From contig NZ_AP022613.1 of assembly GCF_010730195.1 (NCBI RefSeq), positions 3,782,001 through 3,846,000 of the forward strand: DNA of 64,000 nt, given 5' to 3'. The translations under genes were made by a program, and so were the position numbers. The notes below the pieces were generated by a model. The model did not search any database and was not told the origin of the DNA. It saw only the letters and a program-made list of their open reading frames with translations. Each line of letters opens with the position of its first letter. Position 1 is the stretch's first letter. The DNA is from Mycobacterium conspicuum. Lineage in GTDB: Bacteria > Actinomycetota > Actinomycetes > Mycobacteriales > Mycobacteriaceae. This document shows, one piece after another, positions 39,073 to 47,349 of this stretch.

Positions 39073-40305
39073 ATGCTTGATGAGTTCTGGCAGAACGTCA
39101 CCCAGAATCTCTTCAAGCCGCTCCTGCTGTTTTTCTACTTCGGTTTCCTGATCCCGATCCTCAAGGTGCGGTTCGAATTCCCATACGTGCTCTACCAAGG
39201 CCTCACCATGTACCTGCTGGTCGCGATTGGCTGGCAGGGCGGCGAAGAGCTCGCCAAAGTCAGGCCGGAGGATATCGACAACATCGCCGGCTTCACCGTC
39301 ATGGGTTTCTTGTTGAACGTCGTGATCGGAGGTTTGGCCTACCTGCTGTTGAAGTACATGACCAGGGTGCGCCGAGTCGACCGGGCGACGGTCGCCGGCT
39401 ATTACGCGTCGGACTCGGCGGGAACCTTTGCCACCGGCGTGGCTGTCCTGGCGGGTGCCGGCATCGCCTTCAACGCCTACATGCCGGTGTTGTTGGCCGT
39501 CATGGAGATTCCGGGCTGCCTGGTCGCGCTGTATCTGGTGGTGCGGTTGCGGCACCGCGGCCTCACCGAATCGGGATACATGCCCGACGAGCCCGGCTAC
39601 ACGTTGCTGGCCGGCGTCGGGATCGGGCCCGGCACCGTCGCACATCCCAGTCATGGCCGCAGCGTCGAGGACGAGCACGCCCGCGGTGTGGTGCAGGAGT
39701 TGGAGCTCGAGCATCCGAGCTGGAAATCCGACCAAAGCCCGGCTCGCGGGAAGGCCAAAAGGATGCCCATCTTCTCACCTGCGCTGCTGCAGGAGGTGTT
39801 CCTCAATCCCGGGCTCATCCTGCTCGTCGGCGGCATCGCCATCGGGTTCATCAGTGCGATGCAAGGCCAGAACGTGGTTCACGACCAGAACGAGCTCTTT
39901 ATCGCGGCGTTTCACGGTGCGCTTTGCCTGTTTTTGCTGGAGATGGGCATGACGGCAGCCCGCAAGCTCAAGGACCTACGCGCGGCCGGGCCCGGATTCA
40001 TCCTTTTTGGCCTGCTGGCTCCCAACTTGTTTGCGTTCCTGGGGATCCTGGCCGCCTACGGCTACGCCAACCTCGTGCCCGACACCCACTTCCAGCCGGG
40101 TACCTATGTGCTATTCGCCGTGCTCTGCAGCTCGGCGTCCTACATCACGGTGCCGGCGGTGCAGCGCCTGGCCATCCCCGAGGCGAGCCCGACCCTGCCG
40201 CTGGCCGCTGCGTTGGGCTTGACGTTCTCCTACAGCGTCACAATCGGAATCCCGCTTTATGTCGAGATGAATCGCGTTGTCGCGCACTGGTTCCCGATGA
40301 GTTGA
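39073..40305 (+). CDS. SbtA-family sodium-dependent bicarbonate transporter (paralogue 2)
   Basis: 410 residues, a close paralogue of the preceding gene over the full length (MLDEFWQNVTQNLFKPLLLF against the first copy's LQEFWHNFTHNLFKPLLLF). The same membrane halves and signature blocks (GYYASDSAGTFATG; IPEASPTLPLAAALGLTFSY) are present; the central hydrophilic loop is the most divergent part. ATG 39073 follows GAGAGGCACGAA. It has its own promoter region with a palindrome and phased repeats, so the two copies may be expressed under different conditions. Converges on hemW with a 3-base gap. Confidence 0.85.
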   Translation: MLDEFWQNVTQNLFKPLLLFFYFGFLIPILKVRFEFPYVLYQGLTMYLLVAIGWQGGEELAKVRPEDIDNIAGFTVMGFLLNVVIGGLAYLLLKYMTRVRRVDRATVAGYYASDSAGTFATGVAVLAGAGIAFNAYMPVLLAVMEIPGCLVALYLVVRLRHRGLTESGYMPDEPGYTLLAGVGIGPGTVAHPSHGRSVEDEHARGVVQELELEHPSWKSDQSPARGKAKRMPIFSPALLQEVFLNPGLILLVGGIAIGFISAMQGQNVVHDQNELFIAAFHGALCLFLLEMGMTAARKLKDLRAAGPGFILFGLLAPNLFAFLGILAAYGYANLVPDTHFQPGTYVLFAVLCSSASYITVPAVQRLAIPEASPTLPLAAALGLTFSYSVTIGIPLYVEMNRVVAHWFPMS

Positions 40306-40308
40306 CGG

Positions 40309-41481
40309 CTACCCCAGCAACGTGCGCACCACCCCGTCGGCCAGCAGCCGTCCGCGGGAGGTGAGCACCAGCCGGTCGCCCTCGGTCACCAACAGCCCAT
40401 CGGACACCACCGCTTCGGCGCGCTCGCGTTCGGCGGCGTCCAGCGTCCCCACCGCCAGCCCTTGGCGCAGACGGGTTTTCAGCAGCACGTCTTCGGTGTG
40501 CAGTGCCTGCGCGTCAAGCTGCTCGAAACCCGCTACCGGCAGCATGCCGCCGGCCAAGGCCTCTGCATAGGCGTTGGGGTGCTTCACATTCCACCAGCGT
40601 GTAGTGCCGACGTAGCCGTGCGCCCCCGGGCCCGCCCCCCACCACTGGCCGCCGTCCCAGTAGCCGATGTTGTGCCGGCACTCGCCGCCCGGACGGCACC
40701 AGTTGGACACTTCGTACCACGCCAACCCGGCGTCGGACAGTCGCGCGTCGACCAGTTCGTAGCGGTGTGCCAGCACGTCGTCATCGGGCGCGGCCAGTTC
40801 ACCGTTGCGGACGCGCCGCGCCAGCGCGGTGCCCTCCTCCACCACCAGGGCATAGGCCGACACATGGTCGACACCCGTCTCGATCGCCGTGTCGACCGAC
40901 CACAGCAGGTCGTCGTCGGACTCCCCCGGCGTGCCGTAGATCAGGTCCAAACTGACGTGTTCGAAGCCCGCGGCCAATGCCTCCCGGGCGGCCGCGGCCG
41001 ACCGGTTCGGTGTGTGCATCCGGTCGAGCACCCCCAGCACCCGCGGCGCCACCGATTGCATGCCCAGCGACACCCGCGTATAGCCGGCCTCGCGGATCGC
41101 CGCGAAGAACTCCGGCCACGTCGACTCCGGGTTGGCCTCGGTGGTGATTTCGGCGTCCGGTGCCAGCGTGAAGTGCTCGCGTACCGCGTCGAGCAGCGTG
41201 GCCAGGCGCTCGCCGCCCAGCAACGACGGCGTACCGCCGCCGACGAACACGGTGCTCAGCACGGGTGCGGCCACCCGCGCGGCCGCCATTTCCAGCTCCG
41301 CCCGCAACGCCATCAACCAGGCATCGGGGTTGACCCCGCCCAACTCGGCCGGCGTATAGGTGTTGAAATCGCAATAGCCGCAACGGGTTATGCAAAACGG
41401 AACGTGCACATACAACCCGAACGGCTGCCCGGCGTTCGCCTGCATGGCGGGCAGGTCAACCGGTGTCTGGCGAAGGGTCAT
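40309..41481 (-). CDS. hemW: Radical SAM heme chaperone HemW (annotated hemN in M. tuberculosis)
   Basis: 390 residues. Radical SAM cluster motif CITRCGYC (CxxxCxxC) in YVHVPFCITRCGYCDFNTY near residue 30, GGGTPSLL, and EANPEST. It lacks the extra N-terminal part of true oxygen-independent coproporphyrinogen oxidase HemN, so the heme-trafficking HemW assignment is preferred. Corresponds to Rv2388c. In M. tuberculosis rpfD and Rv2390c follow; both are absent here, and the sulfite reductase leader comes directly upstream. Confidence 0.9.
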   Translation of the reverse strand: MTLRQTPVDLPAMQANAGQPFGLYVHVPFCITRCGYCDFNTYTPAELGGVNPDAWLMALRAELEMAAARVAAPVLSTVFVGGGTPSLLGGERLATLLDAVREHFTLAPDAEITTEANPESTWPEFFAAIREAGYTRVSLGMQSVAPRVLGVLDRMHTPNRSAAAAREALAAGFEHVSLDLIYGTPGESDDDLLWSVDTAIETGVDHVSAYALVVEEGTALARRVRNGELAAPDDDVLAHRYELVDARLSDAGLAWYEVSNWCRPGGECRHNIGYWDGGQWWGAGPGAHGYVGTTRWWNVKHPNAYAEALAGGMLPVAGFEQLDAQALHTEDVLLKTRLRQGLAVGTLDAAERERAEAVVSDGLLVTEGDRLVLTSRGRLLADGVVRTLLG

Positions 41482-41616
41482 ACCAAAATCTTTGCACGGG
41501 ACCGCGCTCTCAGCCGATTCTCGGGTTTGATTACCGAACCACCCAGGTTTCCCCGGTAGTTTTAATCACCGTGAGAAGAAATTTGACCTGGTTGTGTGCC
41601 TTGTCCCCATCCATGG

Positions 41617-41622
41617 CAGAAT
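41617..41622 (+). promoter_or_regulatory. -10 element of a leaderless promoter for the sulfite-assimilation operon
   Basis: CAGAAT sits six bases before the G of the leader GTG at 41629, where a -10 (TANNNT type in mycobacteria) must be for transcription to start at the first base of the start codon. No ribosome-binding site precedes the leader ORF, which fits leaderless translation. Confidence 0.55.
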
Positions 41623-41628
41623 GGGCGC

Positions 41629-41733
41629 GTGATCGCCGCCAACCCGAACCTGCGCTTCCCCGTGCGGACAGCCCTCGTGGCGCGGCGGCATATCGACCTC
41701 AAGCGCGTCTGTAGCTGTTGCTGTCTGCCTTGA
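41629..41733 (+). CDS. Polycysteine leader peptide upstream of sirA/nirA
   Basis: A 34-codon ORF starting with GTG and ending RVCSCCCLP: Cys codons 28, 30, 31 and 32, then stop three codons later. There is no ribosome-binding site, and a -10 element ends six bases before the GTG. Mycobacterial leaderless short ORFs ending in cysteine runs are known cysteine-responsive attenuators of sulfur operons, including the one at Rv2391. Ribosome slowing on the cysteine codons when Cys-tRNA is scarce would change folding of the 114 bases before sirA and raise its expression. The peptide itself probably has no other role. Confidence 0.85.
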   Translation: MIAANPNLRFPVRTALVARRHIDLKRVCSCCCLP

Positions 41734-41755
41734 TGTCGTAGACCCAGCCTAAGTA

Positions 41756-41839
41756 CCTCCAGCCTGGCCACCGGATCTGCGCCACCGGAAGATAACCGGT
41801 GTTCTGCGCGTTCCATGGCTGAAAACATTCGCGAAGGAG
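41756..41839 (+). promoter_or_regulatory. Attenuator-like folding region between leader peptide and sirA/nirA
   Basis: Two direct copies of CCACCGG (41768-41774 and 41782-41788) compete for one CCGGTG (41796-41801), which gives mutually exclusive hairpins. CTCC at 41757-41760, 23 bases after the leader stop, can pair with GGAG (41836-41839) of the sirA ribosome-binding site AAGGAG. Either feature could link leader translation to sirA initiation. Seen: the complementarities. Inferred: their use. Confidence 0.5.
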
Positions 41840-41847
41840 CCCCCCGA

Positions 41848-43515
41848 ATGACGACAGCGCGTCCCGCGAAGACCCGCGACGAGGGCCAGTGGGCGCTCGG
41901 CAGTCGCGAGCCGCTGAATCCCAACGAGGAGATGAAGCACGCCGGCGCCCCCCTCGACGTGCGGGAACGCATCGAGAACGTGTACGCCAAAGACGGCTTC
42001 GACAGCATCGAAAAGAGTGACCTGCGCGGGCGCTTCCGCTGGTGGGGGCTCTACACCCAACGCGAGCAGGGCTACGACGGTTCGTTCACCGGCGACGAGA
42101 ATGCCGACCTGCTTGAAGCCAAATACTTCATGATGCGAGTTCGCTGCGACGGCGGCGCACTGTCGACCGCCGCGCTGCGCACGATCGGTCAGATATCGTC
42201 CGAATTCGGCCGGGATACCGCCGACATTTCGGACCGCCAGAACGTGCAGATGCACTGGATCGAGGTGGAAAACGTCCCGGAGATCTGGCGCCGCCTGGAT
42301 GCGGTCGGACTACAGACCGCCGAGGCGTGCGGGGACTGCCCGCGCGTGATCCTGGGCTCGCCGCTGGCCGGCGAGTCGCTCGACGAGGTGCTCGACCCGA
42401 GCTGGGCGATCGACGAGATCGTGCGCCGCTACATCGGCAAGCCCGACTTCGCCGACCTGCCCCGCAAGTACAAGACCGCGATTTCCGGCCTGCAGGACGT
42501 CGTCCACGAGATCAACGACATCGCGTTCATCGGCGTCAACCATCCCGAACACGGACCCGGCCTGGACCTGTGGGTCGGCGGCGGGCTGTCCACTAATCCG
42601 ATGCTCGGTCAGCGGGTCGGCGCGTGGGTTCCGCTGGCAGAGGTGCCCGAGGTTTGGGCGGCGGTCACCTCGATATTCCGCGACTACGGCTATCGGCGGC
42701 TGCGGTCCAAGGCGCGGCTGAAGTTCCTGATCAAGGACTGGGGTATCGAAAAATTCCGTGAGGTTCTCGAAACCGAGTACCTCAAACGACCGTTGATCGA
42801 CGGCCCGGCCCCCGAGCCGCTGGCGCATCCGATCGATCACGTTGGCGTGCAACGGATTAAGAACGGCCTCAACGCTGTCGGACTCGCCCCGATCGCCGGG
42901 CGAGTTTCCGGCACGATCCTTTCGGCGGTGGCCGACCTGGCCGAGCAAGCCGGCTCCAACCGGATCCGGTTCACCCCGTACCAGAAGCTGGTCATCCTCG
43001 ACGTGGCCGACGACAAGCTCGACGCGCTGATCGCCGGTGCCGAAGCGCTGGGGCTGCAGTCACGCCCATCGCACTGGCGCCGGAACCTAATGGCCTGCAC
43101 GGGTATCGAATTCTGCAAGTTGTCTTTCGCCGAAACCCGGGGCAGGGCACAGGGGTTGGTGCCCGAACTGGAACGCCGCCTGGAGGACATCAACTCCCAG
43201 CTCGATGTGCCGATCACGGTCAACATCAATGGCTGCCCCAACTCGTGCGCGCGAATTCAGGTGGCCGACATCGGTTTCAAGGGCCAGATGGTCGACGACG
43301 GCGACGGCAACTCGGTCGAGGGGTTCCAGGTGCACCTCGGCGGCAGCCTCGGCCTGGACAGCGGCTTTGGTCGAAAACTCCGCCAGCACAAGGTCACCAG
43401 CGACGAGCTGGGTGACTACATCGAGCGCGTGGTGCGCAACTTCGTCAAACACCGCGACGCCGGAGAACGGTTTGCGCAGTGGGCGATTCGCGCCGAGGAA
43501 GGTGACTTGCGGTGA
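41848..43515 (+). CDS. sirA: Ferredoxin-dependent sulfite reductase SirA (NirA)
   Basis: 555 residues, same length as the M. tuberculosis enzyme. Reduces sulfite to sulfide with six electrons from ferredoxin, using siroheme coupled to a 4Fe-4S cluster. Cluster ligands: CTGIEFC (about residue 420) and CPNSC (NINGCPNSCARIQ, about 465). Substrate-contacting Arg/Lys blocks DTADISDRQNVQMHWIEVEN and YKTAISG are present. ATG 41848 follows AAGGAG; an in-frame start at 41815 lacks one. The GTG of cysH overlaps its stop, and che1 further on supplies the siroheme iron-insertion step. Confidence 0.95.
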   Translation: MTTARPAKTRDEGQWALGSREPLNPNEEMKHAGAPLDVRERIENVYAKDGFDSIEKSDLRGRFRWWGLYTQREQGYDGSFTGDENADLLEAKYFMMRVRCDGGALSTAALRTIGQISSEFGRDTADISDRQNVQMHWIEVENVPEIWRRLDAVGLQTAEACGDCPRVILGSPLAGESLDEVLDPSWAIDEIVRRYIGKPDFADLPRKYKTAISGLQDVVHEINDIAFIGVNHPEHGPGLDLWVGGGLSTNPMLGQRVGAWVPLAEVPEVWAAVTSIFRDYGYRRLRSKARLKFLIKDWGIEKFREVLETEYLKRPLIDGPAPEPLAHPIDHVGVQRIKNGLNAVGLAPIAGRVSGTILSAVADLAEQAGSNRIRFTPYQKLVILDVADDKLDALIAGAEALGLQSRPSHWRRNLMACTGIEFCKLSFAETRGRAQGLVPELERRLEDINSQLDVPITVNINGCPNSCARIQVADIGFKGQMVDDGDGNSVEGFQVHLGGSLGLDSGFGRKLRQHKVTSDELGDYIERVVRNFVKHRDAGERFAQWAIRAEEGDLR

Positions 43516-44255
43516 GCGCTGAAAACACCAAGCACAGCGAGGACGAGCTGCGTGAGCTGGCGGCGCGCGGGGCGGCGGAGCTCGACGGCGCCGACGCGAC
43601 CGAGTTGCTGCGCTGGACCGAAGAGAACTTCGGCGGTGTGAACGGCCCCCGCGGCTGGGCCACCTGCAACTACGTGGTGGCCTCCAACATGCAAGACGCG
43701 GTGCTGGTGGACCTGGCCGCCAAGGTGCGTCCCGGCGTACCCGTGCTGTTTTTGGACACCGGCTACCACTTCGTCGAAACCATCGGCACCCGCGACGCCG
43801 TCGAATCCGTCTACGACGTGCGGGTGCTCAACGTCACTCCCGAGCACACGGTGACCGAACAGGACAACCTGCTGGGCAAGGACCTGTTCGCCCGTGATCC
43901 CGGGGAATGCTGCCGGCTGCGCAAAGTGGTCCCGCTGGGCAAGGCGTTGCGTGGCTATTCCGCATGGGTGACCGGGCTGCGCCGGGTGGAGGCGCCAACC
44001 CGCGCCAACGCCCCGCTGATCAGCTTCGACGAAGCCTTCAAGCTGGTGAAGATCAACCCGCTGGCGGCGTGGTCGGACGAAGACATGCAGGACTACATCG
44101 AGGAAAACGATGTGCTGGTGAATCCGCTTGTCTACGACGGCTATCCGTCGATCGGCTGCGCTCCCTGCACGGCCAAACCCGCCGAGGGCGCCGACCCGCG
44201 CAGCGGACGCTGGCAGGGACTGGCCAAGACCGAATGCGGGTTGCACGCCTCGTGA
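43512..44255 (+). CDS. cysH: Assimilatory adenylylsulfate (APS) reductase CysH
   Basis: 247 residues. Reduces adenosine 5'-phosphosulfate to sulfite and AMP with thioredoxin. The 4Fe-4S cysteine pairs that mark APS rather than PAPS reductases are present (GECCRLRKVVPL and SIGCAPCTAKP), and the catalytic cysteine is in the C-terminal ECGLH. The P-loop-like substrate motif is near SNMQDAVLVDL. Translationally coupled to sirA by a 4-base overlap. Confidence 0.95.
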   Translation: MSAENTKHSEDELRELAARGAAELDGADATELLRWTEENFGGVNGPRGWATCNYVVASNMQDAVLVDLAAKVRPGVPVLFLDTGYHFVETIGTRDAVESVYDVRVLNVTPEHTVTEQDNLLGKDLFARDPGECCRLRKVVPLGKALRGYSAWVTGLRRVEAPTRANAPLISFDEAFKLVKINPLAAWSDEDMQDYIEENDVLVNPLVYDGYPSIGCAPCTAKPAEGADPRSGRWQGLAKTECGLHAS

Positions 44256-44310
44256 CGACACGCGCCGACGACGATGCGAAAGCGACGCGGATGAGTTGTG
44301 ATGTGGAGGA

Positions 44311-45045
44311 GTGGCGCTGACTACCTTGGTGCTGACCGCGCACGGAAGTGCGGACCCGCGGTCGGCCGCAAACGCGGGGGCGGTGGCCGACCTGCTGACG
44401 CGCCTGCGGCCCGGCCTAAGCGTGCGGCCGGCCTTCTTGGGCCATAGTTCGCCGAGCCTGGCCGACGCGCTGAGCGGGCTCTGCGAGACCGACGAGGCGG
44501 TGGTGACGCCGCTGCTGCTGGCCGACGCGTATCACGCCCGCGTCGACATCCCGCACCAGATCGCCGAATGCGCTGTCCCCGAACGAGTTTGGAAAGCACC
44601 GGTGCTCGGCGAGGACGAGCGCCTGGTCTCGGTGCTGCGACGTCGGGTGGCCGAACTGGGTGTTTCCCGACTCGACGAGACGGTGGGCGTGCTCGTGGTG
44701 GCGATCGGTTCGTCGAATCCGGCGGCCAACGCGCGCACAGCGCGGGTGGCGCCGAAGCTGTTGGCGCGCACCGGCTGGGCCGGCGCGACGGTCGCATTCG
44801 CCACCCGACCGGAACGATCGCTGGCCGACGGCCTCGGCAGATTGCGCCGCCAGGGCGCGCGACGCGTGGTCATCGCCCCGTGGTTCCTGGCGCCAGGGCT
44901 GTTGCCCGACCGGGTGCGCGCATTTGCCGACGGCGCCGAAATCGAGATGGCGGCGCCGTTGGGGGCGCACCGGCTGGTTGCCGAAACCGTGCTGGATCGC
45001 TTCGATCAGGCGCTGAGGGTTCGCACCGAGCGCCTGGCAGCCTGA
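44311..45045 (+). CDS. che1: Sirohydrochlorin ferrochelatase (CbiX/SirB-like, Che1)
   Basis: 244 residues in two chelatase half-domains. Metal-binding histidines: TAHGSADPRS at the N-terminus, LGHSSPSLADAL, and ADAYHARVDIP in the first half; AIGSSNPAANA marks the second half. It would insert Fe2+ into sirohydrochlorin to make siroheme for SirA, corresponding to Rv2393. GTG 44311 directly abuts GGAGGA, so the true start may be TTG 44326 or GTG 44329, which have better spacing. Last gene of the plus-strand sulfur operon. Confidence 0.85.
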   Translation: MALTTLVLTAHGSADPRSAANAGAVADLLTRLRPGLSVRPAFLGHSSPSLADALSGLCETDEAVVTPLLLADAYHARVDIPHQIAECAVPERVWKAPVLGEDERLVSVLRRRVAELGVSRLDETVGVLVVAIGSSNPAANARTARVAPKLLARTGWAGATVAFATRPERSLADGLGRLRRQGARRVVIAPWFLAPGLLPDRVRAFADGAEIEMAAPLGAHRLVAETVLDRFDQALRVRTERLAA

Positions 45046-45052
45046 CCGGACG

Positions 45053-45439
45053 TCAGGCCGGTGCGGCGTCGATCGCCCCGCCGCTGTCCGCCCAATCCGC
45101 GAACCCGCCCAGGTTGTACACCTCGCCGTAGCCCAGCTCCTTGAGCGCCTGCCCGGCCAGCGCCGCGCGCCCGCCCCCTGCGCAGTACACGATGACCGGC
45201 GTGGCCGTCTCGAAACGCGGGTTGTGGGAAGGCGATTGCGGATCCGCCACGAACTCGAGCAATCCGCGCGGCACGTGCACGGCGCCGCTGACCTTGCCCG
45301 TCTGCTGCACCTCGGACGCTTCCCGGACGTCGACGATCAACACATCGCCCCGGGCGATGAGTTCCCGCGCCTGCGCCGCCGTGATGCGCGGCACGACGGC
45401 GTTCGCGGCCTGCACCAGCTGCGTGACATCTTTCGCCAT
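45053..45439 (-). CDS. Single-domain rhodanese-like sulfurtransferase
   Basis: 128 residues. Rhodanese fold with active-site loop CAGGGRAAL (catalytic Cys near residue 88), DVREASEV and YNLGGFADW. It would move sulfane sulfur to thiophilic acceptors. ATG 45439 follows AAGGGGCC. It lies 21 bases after cysA on the same strand, so it is probably the terminal gene of the sulfate transporter operon. The M. tuberculosis locus has ggtB, Rv2395 and PE_PGRS41 in this interval instead. Confidence 0.88.
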   Translation of the reverse strand: MAKDVTQLVQAANAVVPRITAAQARELIARGDVLIVDVREASEVQQTGKVSGAVHVPRGLLEFVADPQSPSHNPRFETATPVIVYCAGGGRAALAGQALKELGYGEVYNLGGFADWADSGGAIDAAPA

Positions 45440-45460
45440 GGTCGGCCCCTTGCTAGCAGT

Positions 45461-46513
45461 TCACGCCGTGGTCAGCGTGCTTCGATCCGCACCGGAGTCA
45501 CCGGCAATCGGCGGCACCCGGGTGGCGCGCACGTAGACCGTGTCGCCCTCCTTGAGCGCCAGCGCTTCGGCGTCGCCGCGGGTGATCTGGGCGGTGAACC
45601 CGCCCCCGGTGGCCGCGCTGGTCAACTCCACCCGCACCTCGAAGCCGAGCATCACGATGCGGTCGATGGTCGCGCGCAGGACGCCGGTCGCCGCCGCGGT
45701 GTCGTCGGCGGTGGCGATCGCCATGTTGGGGTTGCGTCCCACCCGGATGTCATGCGGGCGCACCAGGGCCCCGTTGAGCACCGAGACGGCACCCAGAAAC
45801 GACATCACAAACGCGTTGGCCGGAGCGTCGTAGACCTCGGTGGGTGAGCCGACCTGTTCGATGCGGCCCTTGTTGAGCACCGCGATGCGATCGGCTACGT
45901 CGAGCGCCTCGGCCTGGTCGTGGGTGACCAGCACCGTGGTGACGTGCACCTCGTCGTGCAGGCGGCGCAACCAGGCCCGCAGGTCCTCGCGGACCTTGGC
46001 GTCCAGCGCGCCGAACGGCTCGTCGAGCAACAACACCTGCGGGTCCACCGCCAGCGCGCGCGCCAGCGCCATGCGCTGGCGCTGGCCACCGGAGAGCTGA
46101 TTGGGGTAGCGGCCTTGAAATCCGGCCAGGCCCACCACCTCGAGCAAATTGTCGACCTTGTCCTTGATCTCGGCGCGCGGGCGCTTGCGGATCTTGAGCC
46201 CGTAGGCCACGTTGTCGCGCACGGTCAGGTGCTTGAACGCGGCGTAGTGCTGGAACACGAACCCGATGCCGCGCCGCTGCGGCGACACCCCGGTGACCTC
46301 GCGGCCGTTGATCGTCACCGTCCCGCTGTCGGGCTGATCCAGCCCGGCGATCGTGCGCAGCAGCGTCGACTTGCCCGACCCGGACGGGCCCAGCAACGCG
46401 GTCAGCGAACCGGCGGGCACCACGAAATCCACGTGATCGAGCGCGACGAAATCGCCATACCGTTTGTTTGCGTCACGCACCACGATCGCGGGCTCGGTCT
46501 GGATTTCGCTCAT
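45461..46513 (-). CDS. cysA1: Sulfate/thiosulfate ABC transporter ATPase CysA
   Basis: 350 residues. Walker A LLGPSGSGKST, signature LSGGQRQRMALARAL, Walker B VLLLDEPFGALD, H-loop VLVTHDQAEA; a TOBE-like regulatory domain occupies the last 110 residues. It powers the CysT/CysW channel. ATG 46513 (MSEIQTEPAIVVRD) is the family start; the frame stays open further upstream inside cysW but is not coding there. Confidence 0.96.
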   Translation of the reverse strand: MSEIQTEPAIVVRDANKRYGDFVALDHVDFVVPAGSLTALLGPSGSGKSTLLRTIAGLDQPDSGTVTINGREVTGVSPQRRGIGFVFQHYAAFKHLTVRDNVAYGLKIRKRPRAEIKDKVDNLLEVVGLAGFQGRYPNQLSGGQRQRMALARALAVDPQVLLLDEPFGALDAKVREDLRAWLRRLHDEVHVTTVLVTHDQAEALDVADRIAVLNKGRIEQVGSPTEVYDAPANAFVMSFLGAVSVLNGALVRPHDIRVGRNPNMAIATADDTAAATGVLRATIDRIVMLGFEVRVELTSAATGGGFTAQITRGDAEALALKEGDTVYVRATRVPPIAGDSGADRSTLTTA

Positions 46514-46530
46514 CGTGTCGGGTCTCCTTG

Positions 46531-47349
46531 TCAGGCCGGCCTGGTCGCGCGCGCCCGGCGGGCATCGAGCACCACCTGGACGATCAACACCACTACGGCG
46601 ACACCCATCAGCAACGTCGACAGCGCGTAGGCGCCGTACTCGGCCCCGCGGTTGTAGCGGTCGGAGACCAGCAGCGTCAGCGTCTGCGAGTTCCCCGGCA
46701 GGTTCGACGACACAATGATGACCGCACCGTACTCGCCGAGGGTACGCGCGACGGTCAGCACGATGCCGTAAGTCAGACCCCACCGGATGGAGGGCAGCGT
46801 GATTCGCCAAAACGTCTGCCACCAGCTAGAACCCAGCGTCGCGGCGGCCTCCTCCTGATCGGTACCCAACTCGTGCAACACCGGCTCTACCTCGCGCACC
46901 ACGAACGGCAGGGTGACGAACACGCTGGCCAACACGATGCCGGGCAGCCCAAAGATAATCTTGAAACCGAGGTCTTTTTCGACGAAGCCCAGCGCGCCGG
47001 CCGATCCCCACAGCAGGATCAGGGCGACCCCGACGATGACGGGTGACACCGCGAATGGCAGGTCGATGATCGCCTGCAACGCCCCTTTGCCGCGAAACCG
47101 GTTGCGCGCGAGGACCAATGCCGTCGGGATGCCGAAGACCACGTTCAGCGGCACCACGATCGCCACCACCAACAGCGACAGGTTCAGGGCCGAGATCGCC
47201 GCCGGGGTGCTCACCCAGTCGTAGAACTGGCCCAAGCCGGGCTGGAAGGTCCGCCACAGGATCACCGCCACCGGAATGACCAGCAGCACAACGATATACG
47301 CCAGGGCGACAAATCGGAGAAGGTAGCGTACCCGCGCCGAGGAGATCAC
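46531..47349 (-). CDS. cysW: Sulfate ABC transporter permease CysW
   Basis: 272 residues with about six membrane helices. The EAA loop that docks to CysA is EEAAATLGSSWWQTFWRITL. GTG 47349 overlaps the cysT stop by 4 bases (GTGA), so the two permease subunits are made in equal amounts by coupling. Confidence 0.95.
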   Translation of the reverse strand: MISSARVRYLLRFVALAYIVVLLVIPVAVILWRTFQPGLGQFYDWVSTPAAISALNLSLLVVAIVVPLNVVFGIPTALVLARNRFRGKGALQAIIDLPFAVSPVIVGVALILLWGSAGALGFVEKDLGFKIIFGLPGIVLASVFVTLPFVVREVEPVLHELGTDQEEAAATLGSSWWQTFWRITLPSIRWGLTYGIVLTVARTLGEYGAVIIVSSNLPGNSQTLTLLVSDRYNRGAEYGAYALSTLLMGVAVVVLIVQVVLDARRARATRPA

